A DNA stretch of 6,623 nucleotides from Acidobacteriota bacterium. GTDB taxonomy: Bacteria; Acidobacteriota; Vicinamibacteria; Vicinamibacterales; UBA2999. Within the stretch, counting starts at the first letter, position 1, and each line of letters opens with the position of its first letter. Below, in pieces: positions 1 to 6,166 of the stretch. The notes beneath the pieces are model-generated. The model was not told where the DNA came from. It saw nothing but the letters and a program-made list of their open reading frames with translations, and searched no databases. The DNA is taken from the NCBI GenBank assembly GCA_020851835.1, contig JADZBZ010000350.1, positions 1 through 6,623 of the forward strand. The letters run 5' to 3'. A program made the position numbers and the translations under genes.

Positions 1-188
1 CCGAACAGTCCGGCGCCGACGTTGTACCAGACGAGCCATGGCAGGACCACGTAGTCGGGCACGTCGAGCCCCAGCAGCACCCGGCTGCCGGCGAAGACCG
101 CGAGCGCGCTGAAGAGCCCGCCCAGCCCGGCCGCCGCCCGCAAGGGCCAGCCCACGGGCACTTCGTATCGAGTCTCGTTCTGCTTCAT
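1..188 (-). CDS. Small multi-span membrane protein, unknown function (5' part, runs off left edge)
   Basis: Only the first 62 codons are in the window. The ATG at 188-186 is the earliest possible start, because an in-frame TAA lies at 194-192. The N-terminus is short, polar and cytoplasmic-looking (MKQNETRYEVPVG). A first hydrophobic span at about residues 17-40 is rich in Ala, Gly and Leu. A connecting stretch (LLGLDVPDYV) leads to a second hydrophobic segment starting VLPWLVWYNVGAG. This pattern resembles small four-helix integral membrane proteins of unknown function, but I cannot name a family with confidence. It lies downstream of the 29-residue membrane peptide on the same strand with 90 bases between them, so co-transcription is likely. 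Its best Shine-Dalgarno (GGAGGGG, 210-204) is 15 bases from the ATG, which is longer than ideal. Confidence is good that it is coding and low for any role. Confidence 0.7.
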   Translation of the reverse strand, partial: MKQNETRYEVPVGWPLRAAAGLGGLFSALAVFAGSRVLLGLDVPDYVVLPWLVWYNVGAGLF

Positions 189-203
189 GGGTTATGACCG
201 TCA

Positions 204-210
204 CCCCTCC
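204..210 (-). promoter_or_regulatory. Shine-Dalgarno-like GGAGGGG upstream of the left-edge membrane protein
   Basis: GGAGGGG reads on the minus strand at 210-204. It is the only good ribosome binding site upstream of the ATG at 188, although the spacing of 15 bases is long. The GTG directly overlapping it (204-202) opens a frame that gives no hydrophobic protein, so ATG 188 remains the better start. If the upstream TGA at 281-279 were read through, translation would end at the TGA at 203-201, touching this site, which would allow translational coupling. Confidence 0.4.
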
Positions 211-249
211 GGCGGTGCGGCGTCCGCTGAGTTGCCGAGGTCGTTACGA

Positions 250-281
250 CGCGCCGACCGGCGCGGCTGTGGAACCGCTCA
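250..281 (-). promoter_or_regulatory. Candidate bacterial SECIS-like hairpin after an in-frame TGA
   Basis: On the minus strand the TGA at 281-279 is followed by 13 bases, then CGCGCC (265-260), loop GGTC (259-256) and GGCGCG (255-250), a perfect 6-bp stem. The loop therefore starts 19 bases after the TGA. Known bacterial SECIS elements sit immediately downstream of the UGA, with the apical loop roughly 16-37 nt away and a G among its first bases; the E. coli fdhF loop contains the same GGUC string. These features fit, but in GC-rich DNA a 6-bp stem in such a window is not rare. No selenocysteine machinery genes are in the window. Treat this as a hypothesis. Confidence 0.25.
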
Positions 282-368
282 CGTCGGGACGCCCAGCCGC
301 GGCAGCAGCCACGTCTGCACGAGCGTCCAGACCGCGAGCACGACGATCACGCCAATCCAACCATCCAT
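279..368 (-). CDS. 29-residue single-span membrane peptide (possible selenoprotein if its TGA is decoded)
   Basis: The peptide begins MDGWIGVIVVLAVW, continues TLVQTWLL and ends PRLGVPT at a TGA (281-279). Residues 4-22 form one hydrophobic transmembrane span flanked by an acidic N-terminus and an Arg near the C-terminal end. An AGAGGAGG Shine-Dalgarno lies 7 bases before the ATG at 368-366, the best ribosome binding site in the window, and is the main reason to believe the gene. The frame is also open upstream to an ATG at 497, directly after the glgX stop, but that start has no ribosome binding site and the extra residues look like noise. Downstream of the TGA the frame stays open for 25 codons to a TGA at 203-201. 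With Sec at the first TGA the product would have 55 residues and a basic, Pro/Arg-rich tail (AVPQPRRSARR and onward). No Cys follows in the tail, which weakens a redox-motif reading. Its role is unknown, and its place between glgX and another membrane protein gives little help. Confidence 0.6.
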   Translation of the reverse strand: MDGWIGVIVVLAVWTLVQTWLLPRLGVPT

Positions 369-371
369 ACT

Positions 372-382
372 CGATCCTCCTC
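372..382 (-). promoter_or_regulatory. Strong Shine-Dalgarno of the 29-residue peptide
   Basis: The minus strand reads CAGAGGAGGATCGAGT just before the ATG at 368-366. The AGGAGG core is followed by 7 bases. This decides the start of the short peptide in preference to the upstream in-frame ATG at 497. Confidence 0.7.
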
Positions 383-450
383 TGAACCCCCACACCGCCG
401 CCGGCACCCGCAACCCGTCGTCGCCGGTCGCCGCCATACATAGGAGCCTC

Positions 451-489
451 GTGAGCCCGCAAAGGGTTCGCCCGCCGCGCGACAGCGCG
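451..489. other. Two short hairpins in the spacer after glgX
   Basis: The spacer 369-497 has no convincing gene. Just after the glgX stop, 476-489 forms a perfect 5-bp GC stem (CGCGC / GCGCG) with a 4-base loop. Next to it, 451-471 can form an 8-bp stem with loop GCAAA when read as plus-strand RNA, using two G-U pairs; the minus-strand RNA has A-C mismatches at those two positions. Neither hairpin is followed by a T tract, so an intrinsic terminator for glgX is not supported. They may be weak attenuation, mRNA-stabilising or chance structures. Confidence 0.25.
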
Positions 490-497
490 TGACACAT

Positions 498-2627
498 TCA
501 TGCACGGATCAGCACCACGACAGACCTGGGCTGCAGAACGCAGGCCCGATCGCGGAGTGGAATCTCGTGCCCTGTCTCGCAGAAGTCCTGCGGGCTGCTC
601 AGGCTGGTATCGACCACCTTCTTCCAATCACCTGCCGCGCCTTCTTGAACGGTGAAAGTGAGGGGCTCCCAGTACGCGTTGATCATGACGTAGAGATCCT
701 GGTCTCCCTGTGAGGCGCCCCGAAGGCAGAAGGCGAGACTGTGAGACGGGTACGTCGCATCCACCTCACGACCGACGCCGTACCAACGGACGTCGTCGCG
801 CCAGAAGCGGCTTCGTCCCAGCGTCGGATGCGCCTTGCGAAACGCGATCGCGGACTTGAAGAAGCGAAATACGTCAGCATTCTGCTGGAGACGGGCCCAG
901 TCGATCCAGCTGGTCGGGTTGTCCTGGTTGTACGGGTTGCTGTTGCCACCCTGTGTGTGCATGAACTCGTCGCCGGCTCTGAACATGGGCGTCCCGTTCG
1001 ACAGGAACAAGAGGCAACAGAGGTTCTTCACCTGGCGCTTGCGTAGAGCCACGACGTCGGGCGGCACGCCCTCGTCACCTTCCCATCCGCAGTTCCAACT
1101 GTAGTTCTCGGCCGGACCGTCCGTGTTGCCGTGGCCGTTGGCCCAGTTACGCTTCTCGTTGTACGACACCAGGTCGTACAGCGTGAATCCATCGTGAGAG
1201 TTGATGTAGTTGACACTTTGAAAGGGGCGATAGGCGTGCGCGCGGTCGTCCGGAAACAGATCGTCGCTGCCGTACAGACGGGACATCAGGGTGCCCACCA
1301 GGCCGGGGTCGCCGCGGACGAACCGACGGAGGTCATCACGGAACCGGCCGTTCCACTGGAGCCAGAGAACGCCCGGAAAGCTTCGACCCAGCTGATAGGT
1401 GCCAGCCGCATCCCACGGCTCGGCAATCAGGCGTATCCCGGCCAAACCGGCATCAGCGGTGATATCAGCGAGCAGAAGTGGATCCAACACGTTGATCGAC
1501 CCGTCGGCGTTTCGCGTGAAGATCGATGCCAGATCGAACCGGAAACCGTCGACGTGCAGGTCGTTGGTCCAGTAACGCAGGCTATCGAGCACCATCTTGC
1601 GAACAAGCCGGTGCGAACAGTTCAAGGTGTTGCCGGTGCCGGAATAGTTCGCGTACGGTGCGCCAGGCACGCTCGACATCATGTAGTAGGTGTCGTGGTC
1701 GATACCTTTGAAGCTGTAGGTGGGCCCATGCTGATCGCCCTCCGCCGTGTGGTTGTAGACAACGTCCAGGATGACCTCGATGTCAGCCTGATGGAGGGCG
1801 CGGACCATCTCGGCGAACTCGGCGCGCTGGCCGCACGCGGTCGCAGAACTCGCATACCCATGATGCGGCGCAAAGAAGTTCAGGGGCATGTAGCCCCAGT
1901 AGCTTCCCTCGCCAGGGTCCTGCTGAAAGATCGGCATCAGTTCAACGGCAGTGATCCCGAGGTCCTTGAGATAGGGAATCTTGTCGATGACACCCCCGAA
2001 CTGGCCTCGCGCCGTGTCGCGCACTCCCGAGTTCGGGTTCTGGGTGAACCCACGGACGTGCACCTCATAGATGACCGTGGCGGCCTCGTGTCGAACGCGC
2101 CGATCGCCCTGCCAGTCGAGCGTCCGTTCGCACGCGCGGAGCGATGCGAGAGGGGCGCGGCCCGCGTTGTCCCCTGGTTGCATGGCGGCCGCCCGGTCAA
2201 ACGTGGGCGGGAAGAACACGGCGGTGGCGTACGGATCCAGCAGGAGCTTCTGCGGATCGAAGCGATCCTGAGACATCCCCGCTGGCGGTGCCGGCCCTCG
2301 AACGCGATAGGCGTAGAACAGGGCGCCGCCGGCCGCGCTCTTCGGGACGCGACAATGCCAGATCGGACCTGACTTGTTCTTCAGGTAGTCGAACTGATAC
2401 TCGTACACTGACACGGCAACATCATCGCCGTACAGGAGAAGCGTGACGGCTTCGGCACGCTTGGAGTACAGCGCAAAATTGTAGGCAAGCTCCGTGGCTA
2501 CCCACGACACGCCGAGCGGAGCCGGCGACCCTTCAACGGAGGCCCACCGGGCCGCTGCCTTTCCTTGCGTCATCTTCGCGGTCACGAGTCGAATCCCGCC
2601 TTCCCCTGCGCCGTAATCGCAGCGCAC
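498..2627 (-). CDS. glgX: Glycogen debranching enzyme, GlgX/isoamylase type (GH13)
   Basis: The enzyme hydrolyses alpha-1,6 branch linkages in glycogen or limit dextrins in the cytoplasm during glycogen breakdown. An N-terminal CBM48-like domain occupies roughly residues 35-140 (PLGVSW, AYNFALYS). The (beta/alpha)8 catalytic domain opens with the isoamylase-type DWQGDRR and VIYEVHVRGFT. All four GH13 conserved regions are intact: DVVYNH (288-293), GFRFD with nucleophile Asp365, IAEPWD with acid/base Glu403, and NSHD with Asp479. The GDEF-TQGGNSNPYNQDNPTSWIDW block (about 552-577) is typical of GlgX/TreX, and an all-beta C-terminal domain follows. At 709 residues it is somewhat longer than E. 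coli GlgX, partly through a poorly conserved N-terminal stretch of about 35 residues. The start used is a GTG with GGAG 7 bases upstream. Internal starts at GTG 2585 or ATG 2573 remain possible. No glgA, glgB, glgC or trehalose genes are adjacent in the window. Family assignment is firm; whether it acts as GlgX proper or a broader isoamylase cannot be told. Confidence 0.93.
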   Translation of the reverse strand: MRCDYGAGEGGIRLVTAKMTQGKAAARWASVEGSPAPLGVSWVATELAYNFALYSKRAEAVTLLLYGDDVAVSVYEYQFDYLKNKSGPIWHCRVPKSAAGGALFYAYRVRGPAPPAGMSQDRFDPQKLLLDPYATAVFFPPTFDRAAAMQPGDNAGRAPLASLRACERTLDWQGDRRVRHEAATVIYEVHVRGFTQNPNSGVRDTARGQFGGVIDKIPYLKDLGITAVELMPIFQQDPGEGSYWGYMPLNFFAPHHGYASSATACGQRAEFAEMVRALHQADIEVILDVVYNHTAEGDQHGPTYSFKGIDHDTYYMMSSVPGAPYANYSGTGNTLNCSHRLVRKMVLDSLRYWTNDLHVDGFRFDLASIFTRNADGSINVLDPLLLADITADAGLAGIRLIAEPWDAAGTYQLGRSFPGVLWLQWNGRFRDDLRRFVRGDPGLVGTLMSRLYGSDDLFPDDRAHAYRPFQSVNYINSHDGFTLYDLVSYNEKRNWANGHGNTDGPAENYSWNCGWEGDEGVPPDVVALRKRQVKNLCCLLFLSNGTPMFRAGDEFMHTQGGNSNPYNQDNPTSWIDWARLQQNADVFRFFKSAIAFRKAHPTLGRSRFWRDDVRWYGVGREVDATYPSHSLAFCLRGASQGDQDLYVMINAYWEPLTFTVQEGAAGDWKKVVDTSLSSPQDFCETGHEIPLRDRACVLQPRSVVVLIRA

Positions 2628-2640
2628 TCATCTGCTCCGG

Positions 2641-2649
2641 ACAGTAGCA
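2641..2649 (-). promoter_or_regulatory. Candidate extended -10 element for glgX
   Basis: The minus strand reads TGCTACTGT, matching the extended -10 pattern TGnTAnnnT. No good -35 hexamer is seen at normal spacing, which extended -10 promoters tolerate. Transcription would start near 2634, almost at the Shine-Dalgarno of the GTG at 2627. If real, it would favour the internal starts at 2585 or 2573. Weak evidence. Confidence 0.25.
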
Positions 2650-2752
2650 CAGCCCCGACCGCCGTTCTTCAGTTCCGTCAGGGTCTCCGGGCCACGCTGC
2701 GCGACGGCGCCGCTGGTGAATCCTTTTCGCCCGGATGCGCTCTCACGTAGCA

Positions 2753-2769
2753 GGTGGGGTGTCACCACC
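2753..2769. repeat. Short inverted repeat GGTGG-N7-CCACC
   Basis: GGTGG at 2753-2757 and CCACC at 2765-2769 are perfect inverted copies around GGTGTCA. The site lies in the divergent intergenic region and could be a regulator site or a hairpin. Five-base arms can arise by chance in GC-rich DNA. Confidence 0.3.
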
Positions 2770-2852
2770 GAACGGCCGCCTGCGGCTCCCTGGTCGCATT
2801 CGCGGTCATCTCTGGCGCGTGCCGGCGGCGATGGCTCGATGTCAATCGGTCG

Positions 2853-2866
2853 GTTCGCTGTCGAAC
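2853..2866. repeat. Short inverted repeat GTTCG-CTGT-CGAAC, possible operator
   Basis: A perfect 5-base inverted repeat around CTGT lies 22 bases upstream of the Shine-Dalgarno of the efflux operon. This is where an operator or leader hairpin could control expression. No regulator gene is seen nearby to pair it with. Confidence 0.3.
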
Positions 2867-2888
2867 AACTGGCGCCGTAGCCACCGTT

Positions 2889-2895
2889 GGAGGGG
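2889..2895 (+). promoter_or_regulatory. Shine-Dalgarno of the efflux operon's first gene
   Basis: GGAGGGG lies 9 bases before ATG 2905 and 6 before GTG 2902. It rules out the more upstream TTG at 2887, which would overlap this site, and fixes the start next to the signal peptide. Confidence 0.65.
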
Positions 2896-2904
2896 ACGAG
2901 CGTG

Positions 2905-4236
2905 ATGAGATGGTGGTGGACCTTGGGCGTGCTCGTGTTCTTCACGGCGCCGCCCGCAGAGGCACAAGCCCCGATGTCCGTCGTCGACGCGACGGAGCGG
3001 GCCCTCGCCCGGTATCCCTCCGTGGCGGCAGCCGCGGCGCGAGTCGACGAGTCCCGGGCGGCCGTTCGTGAGGCCCGGGCGGCACAGCGGCCCACCGTGC
3101 AGGTGCGGGCCACGGCGACCCAGTACGAACAAGACATGCTGGTCAGCCCCATCCACGGATTCCAGCCTGGATTGACGCCGCCGTTCGACCCGACCTTGTT
3201 TCAAACCGTGGTCACGGCCAGCTATCCGCTATACGACGGCGCCTTCCGGAGCTCACGCGTGCTGCAGACCGAACGGATGAGCGAAGGGGCGACCCAGGCG
3301 GCCACCACCGCCGCGCACCTCGTGGCCGCGCAGGTCGTGACGAGTTACGGGCGGGTGTTGAGCCGATCGCAGGTGCTCCGCGCGCACGACCAACGGATCC
3401 GTGCGCTCGACGCCGAGCAGCAGCGCGCAACCCGGTTGTTCGAGACGGGACGAGCGGCGCGGCTCGATGTGCTGCGCGCCAATGCGGCGCTGGCCAGCGC
3501 CGCCGCCGAACGGGTGAGTCTCGCCGAAGCCCTGGATACGGCAGAGCGCGAGTTGGCCCGCTTGATCGATGGTTCCGTGGATGAGGCGCGGGCCGACAAA
3601 CTGGTGCCATTCGGGCTCGCCGACCCCGCGGGCCGGGATCGGGCTGCGCTCGCAGACGCGGCGCGGCGGGCGAGCCCGGCCATCCAGGAGGCGCGCCTCA
3701 GGGTCGATGCCGCCGATGTGGCCATTGCGCTGGTCGAGAGCGAAGGGCGCCCTCGCCTCGATGTCGTCGGCAATGTCATCAATTTCGGCAGCGCCCATGG
3801 ACAATTCAGCACCGAGTGGAACGCGGGCGTCCAGCTCGCCCACTCGATCTTCAACGGCGGCGCCACCACTCAGCGCCTGGCGCGTGCCCGGGCCGCACGG
3901 GCGGCGGAAGCCGCGCAAGTGCGGGTGGTCGAGTTGCGAGTCGACGCCGAGGTCGATCGGGCTCTGTCGGCGGCGGCGGAGGCTGCCGCACGCAGCGAGA
4001 GTCTCAGCGTGGCGGAGGCCCGGTTCGCCGAAGTGGCCCGCATCGAACAGCTTCGCCTGGACACGGGCCCTGGCGTGCAGACCGACTACCTCCGCGCCGA
4101 AGCGGACCTCCTCGCCGCCCGTGCCAGCCTCGCGGAGGTCGAGTACGGCGCGCTGGCGGCCCGCATCGAACTGGCCCGGGTGATGGGCGAGCTGGATGTC
4201 GACTGGCTCCGTCGAAACGTCGTGGTGAAACCATGA
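2905..4236 (+). CDS. TolC-family outer membrane efflux protein
   Basis: This would be the outer membrane channel of a tripartite exporter, passing substrate from the periplasmic adaptor to the outside. The 443-residue product starts with a classic signal peptide: MRWWW, a hydrophobic core (TLGVLVFF) and an AEAQA cleavage site near residue 22. There is no lipobox cysteine, so it is not a NodT-type lipoprotein. Two outer-membrane-efflux-protein repeats follow at about residues 24-222 and 245-432. They are Ala/Arg/Glu-rich coiled-coil helices with recognisable segments such as RLFETGRAARLDVLRANAAL (178-197) and TDYLRAEADLLAARASL (393-409). Beta-strand stretches near 98-112 (VVTASYPLYDG) and 284-320 (LDVVGNVINFG to LAHSIFNGG) are suited to the barrel. 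Length is typical. The start is ATG 2905; GTG 2902 is the alternative. The stop overlaps the adaptor start (ATGA), indicating translational coupling. Family is firm and the exported substrate is unknown. Confidence 0.92.
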   Translation: MRWWWTLGVLVFFTAPPAEAQAPMSVVDATERALARYPSVAAAAARVDESRAAVREARAAQRPTVQVRATATQYEQDMLVSPIHGFQPGLTPPFDPTLFQTVVTASYPLYDGAFRSSRVLQTERMSEGATQAATTAAHLVAAQVVTSYGRVLSRSQVLRAHDQRIRALDAEQQRATRLFETGRAARLDVLRANAALASAAAERVSLAEALDTAERELARLIDGSVDEARADKLVPFGLADPAGRDRAALADAARRASPAIQEARLRVDAADVAIALVESEGRPRLDVVGNVINFGSAHGQFSTEWNAGVQLAHSIFNGGATTQRLARARAARAAEAAQVRVVELRVDAEVDRALSAAAEAAARSESLSVAEARFAEVARIEQLRLDTGPGVQTDYLRAEADLLAARASLAEVEYGALAARIELARVMGELDVDWLRRNVVVKP

Positions 4237-5231
4237 AGCGCCTGATTGTCGTTCTCGTCGTGATCGCCGTGGTGGGGGGTGCCGTGGCGGGCGCCATGCT
4301 CTGGTCGCGTCGACCGGCAGCGCCAGCCGACGAGCTGGTGGCGTCTGGCACGGTCGAAGCCACCGAGGCCCAGCTCGGATTTCGGGCTGGCGGTCGCATC
4401 CAATCCGTCCTCCCGCGTGAGGGCGACCGCGTCGCGGTGGGCTCCGTGCTCTCCCAGCTCGATCGGACCGAACTGGACGCGCGTCGCGAGCAGGCGGTCG
4501 CTCAGGTCAGGGCGGCGCAGGCGCTGCTGCGGGAACTGCGGAGCGGCGCCCGGCCCGAGGAGATGGCGCAGGCCCGGGCCGTGGTCGGCAGCGCGCTCGA
4601 ACGACGGGCGGACGCACAACGCGACCTCGACCGATCTCGCACCTTGTTCGAAGGCGACGCGGTGAGCCGCGAAGCCCTGGACAAGGCGACAACGGTTCTG
4701 GAGCTGGCCTCGAGCCAGGTGACGCAGACGGAGGAACAGCTCCGACTGCTGGAGGCCGGCCCCCGCCGCGAGCGGATTGAGGCGCAGCAGGCGGTGGTGG
4801 CGCAAGCCGAGGCCGCCGTCCGCGTGCTGGATGCGACGGCCGCCGACACCGCCATCATCGCGCCGCTCGACGGGATTGTCACCGTCCGCCATCGCGAGCC
4901 AGGCGAAGTCGTGCCCGGTGGAGCGGCTGTGCTCACGCTGATGAATCCGGCCGACCGCTGGGTCCGGATCTACGTGCCCGAAACCCGGCTCGGCGCGGTG
5001 CACCTGGGGATGGCCGCCGCCATCGCGTCCGACACGTACCCCGGGAAGGCCTACCCCGGCGACGTGGTCTTCATCGCCTCCGAAGCGGAGTTCACGCCGA
5101 AGAGCGTCCAGACCACGGAAGAGCGCGTCCGCCTGGTGTACGCCGTCAAGGTGCGCATCGCCGACGATCCGCTGCTGGAACTCAAGCCCGGCATGCCCGC
5201 CGACGTCACGCTGAAGGTCCTCGCCCCATGA
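4233..5231 (+). CDS. HlyD-family periplasmic adaptor, YbhG/YhiI type
   Basis: The product is the membrane fusion protein that would link the inner-membrane ABC transporter to the TolC channel. It has 332 residues. A single N-terminal membrane anchor (about 4-24) comes first, then a first lipoyl-like half (about 47-78, LGFRAGGRIQSVL to VGSVLSQLD). A long Ala/Gln/Glu-rich alpha-hairpin (about 79-200) includes LRSGARPEEMAQA, typical of the YbhG group. The second lipoyl half (IIAPLDGIVTVRHREPGEVV, 208-227) and a beta-barrel region (WVRIYVPE) follow. The segment AEFTPKSVQT near 285-294, followed by LVYAVKV, closely matches what I recall of E. coli YbhG, as does the overall length. It overlaps the neighbouring gene by 4 bases at each end, so the operon is tightly coupled. 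The partner ATPases are of the YbhF class, which fits. Substrate unknown. Confidence 0.92.
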   Translation: MKRLIVVLVVIAVVGGAVAGAMLWSRRPAAPADELVASGTVEATEAQLGFRAGGRIQSVLPREGDRVAVGSVLSQLDRTELDARREQAVAQVRAAQALLRELRSGARPEEMAQARAVVGSALERRADAQRDLDRSRTLFEGDAVSREALDKATTVLELASSQVTQTEEQLRLLEAGPRRERIEAQQAVVAQAEAAVRVLDATAADTAIIAPLDGIVTVRHREPGEVVPGGAAVLTLMNPADRWVRIYVPETRLGAVHLGMAAAIASDTYPGKAYPGDVVFIASEAEFTPKSVQTTEERVRLVYAVKVRIADDPLLELKPGMPADVTLKVLAP

Positions 5232-6166
5232 CCTCGCCAGATGGCATGGTTCGGCTGGAGGATCTGACGCGCCGCTTCGGAGCGCTCACCGCCGTGGACG
5301 GCTTGAGCTTGGCCGTGTCCCGCGGCGAACTCTTCGGGCTGGTCGGGCCGGACGGGGCCGGCAAGACCACGACCCTGCGGATGCTGGCCGGGGTGCTGAG
5401 GCCCACCGCCGGCCAGGCCTGGGTGAACGGCGTCAGCGTCGCCCGCGATCCGGAGCGGGTCAAGCACGACGTGGCCTACATGTCGCAACGCTTCGGTCTC
5501 TACACCGATCTCACGGTCATCGAGAACCTGCACTTCTATGCCGACATGTACCGGGTGCCCAGAGCGGAGAGGGCCGGCCGCCTCGAGCGGCTGTTCGCGT
5601 TCTCCAACCTGGGGCCATTCCAGCACCGCCTCGCCGGCAAACTGTCCGGCGGCATGAAACAGAAGCTCGGCCTGTCGTGCGCGCTGATCCATCAGCCCGA
5701 GGTCCTCCTTCTCGATGAACCGACCTTTGGCGTGGACCCGATCTCCCGGCGCGATTTGTGGCTCATCGTGCACGAGATGGTCGCGCAGGGTGTGACGGCG
5801 GTCGTGAGCACGTCCTACATGGACGAAGCCGAGCGGTTCGACCGCGTGGCCCTGATTCATCGTGGCCGCCTCCTGGCGCTCGATGCACCGACGGCCTTGC
5901 AGCACGGGCTGGCGGGCGATGTCCTGGAGCTGCGAAGCGACCGGCCACGCGACGCGCTGGCCCTGGTCCGACAGGATCCGCACGTGCGCCGCGCCGCCAT
6001 GTTTGGCGATCGCCTGCATGTCACCGTGGATTCCGCGACCGCCGACAGCCCGGCGCTCGAGGCCCGCCTGCGTGGCGCGGGCTTCGACATCGGCGAGCCG
6101 CGCGCGATTGCGCCCTCGCTCGAAGACGTCTTCATCGAGCACATCGCGCGAGCGGAGGCCACGTGA
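5228..6166 (+). CDS. ABC transporter ATPase, YbhF N-half-like (first of two), with non-canonical H-loop
   Basis: A cytoplasmic ATPase of 312 residues that would power an ABC-2 type exporter. Visible motifs are Walker A GPDGAGKTT (40-48), Q-loop Gln87, signature LSGGMKQ (139-145), and Walker B VLLLDEP with catalytic Glu164 and D-loop Asp170. The switch histidine is replaced: the H-loop reads STSYMDEAE with Ser196 where THYMDEAE would be usual. The C-terminal extension (about 225-312) ends LEDVFIEHIAR, typical of DrrA/YbhF-class ATPases. GPDGAGKTT rather than GPNGAGKTT recalls the first half of E. coli YbhF, where two ATPase domains are fused; here the halves are separate genes. The start overlaps the adaptor stop (ATGA), and an internal Met7 is less likely. 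The stop overlaps the next gene (GTGA). Family firm; heterodimer with the next gene product is inferred. Confidence 0.92.
   Translation: MTSPDGMVRLEDLTRRFGALTAVDGLSLAVSRGELFGLVGPDGAGKTTTLRMLAGVLRPTAGQAWVNGVSVARDPERVKHDVAYMSQRFGLYTDLTVIENLHFYADMYRVPRAERAGRLERLFAFSNLGPFQHRLAGKLSGGMKQKLGLSCALIHQPEVLLLDEPTFGVDPISRRDLWLIVHEMVAQGVTAVVSTSYMDEAERFDRVALIHRGRLLALDAPTALQHGLAGDVLELRSDRPRDALALVRQDPHVRRAAMFGDRLHVTVDSATADSPALEARLRGAGFDIGEPRAIAPSLEDVFIEHIARAEAT

Larger units (their letters stand above)
2628..2904. other. Divergent intergenic region between glgX and the efflux operon
   Basis: This 277-base region separates two divergently transcribed units and should contain both promoters. No frame inside it looks like a real gene. 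The overlapping minus-strand frame starting at 3152 is Ser/Arg/Ala-rich and antisense to the outer membrane factor gene. The region holds two short inverted repeats (2753-2769 and 2853-2866) and a GGAGGGG ribosome binding site at 2889-2895. No regulator gene is adjacent. Confidence 0.6.

Noticed and set aside
453..489. Intrinsic terminator after glgX
   Set aside because: The hairpins are short and no T tract follows on the minus strand.
279..497. 72-codon version of the small membrane peptide starting directly after the glgX stop
   Set aside because: The ATG at 497 has no Shine-Dalgarno and the first 43 residues look like non-coding sequence. The internal ATG at 368 has a perfect one.
436..497. 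Possible riboswitch (fluoride or guanidine-II like) in the glgX spacer, prompted by GGCTCCTATG and CTCACGAG strings
   Set aside because: The fluoride motif's 5' half and pseudoknot partner are missing, and there is only one ACGA-like loop with a mismatched stem, so neither fold is supported.
1131..2372. 413-codon open frame on the plus strand antisense to glgX
   Set aside because: It mirrors the glgX reading frame, a common artefact of GC-rich DNA. Its protein has no recognisable domain, while glgX on the other strand has all GH13 motifs.
2628..3152. 174-codon minus-strand frame abutting glgX
   Set aside because: Mostly antisense to the TolC-family gene and Ser/Arg/Ala-rich. The ATGA contact with the glgX start is coincidental, and no ribosome binding site or domain was seen.
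5051..6142. 363-codon minus-strand frame, and a 305-codon one at 4086-5003
   Set aside because: Both lie antisense to clear HlyD and ABC ATPase genes and show His/Arg/Gly-rich compositions without domain signatures.
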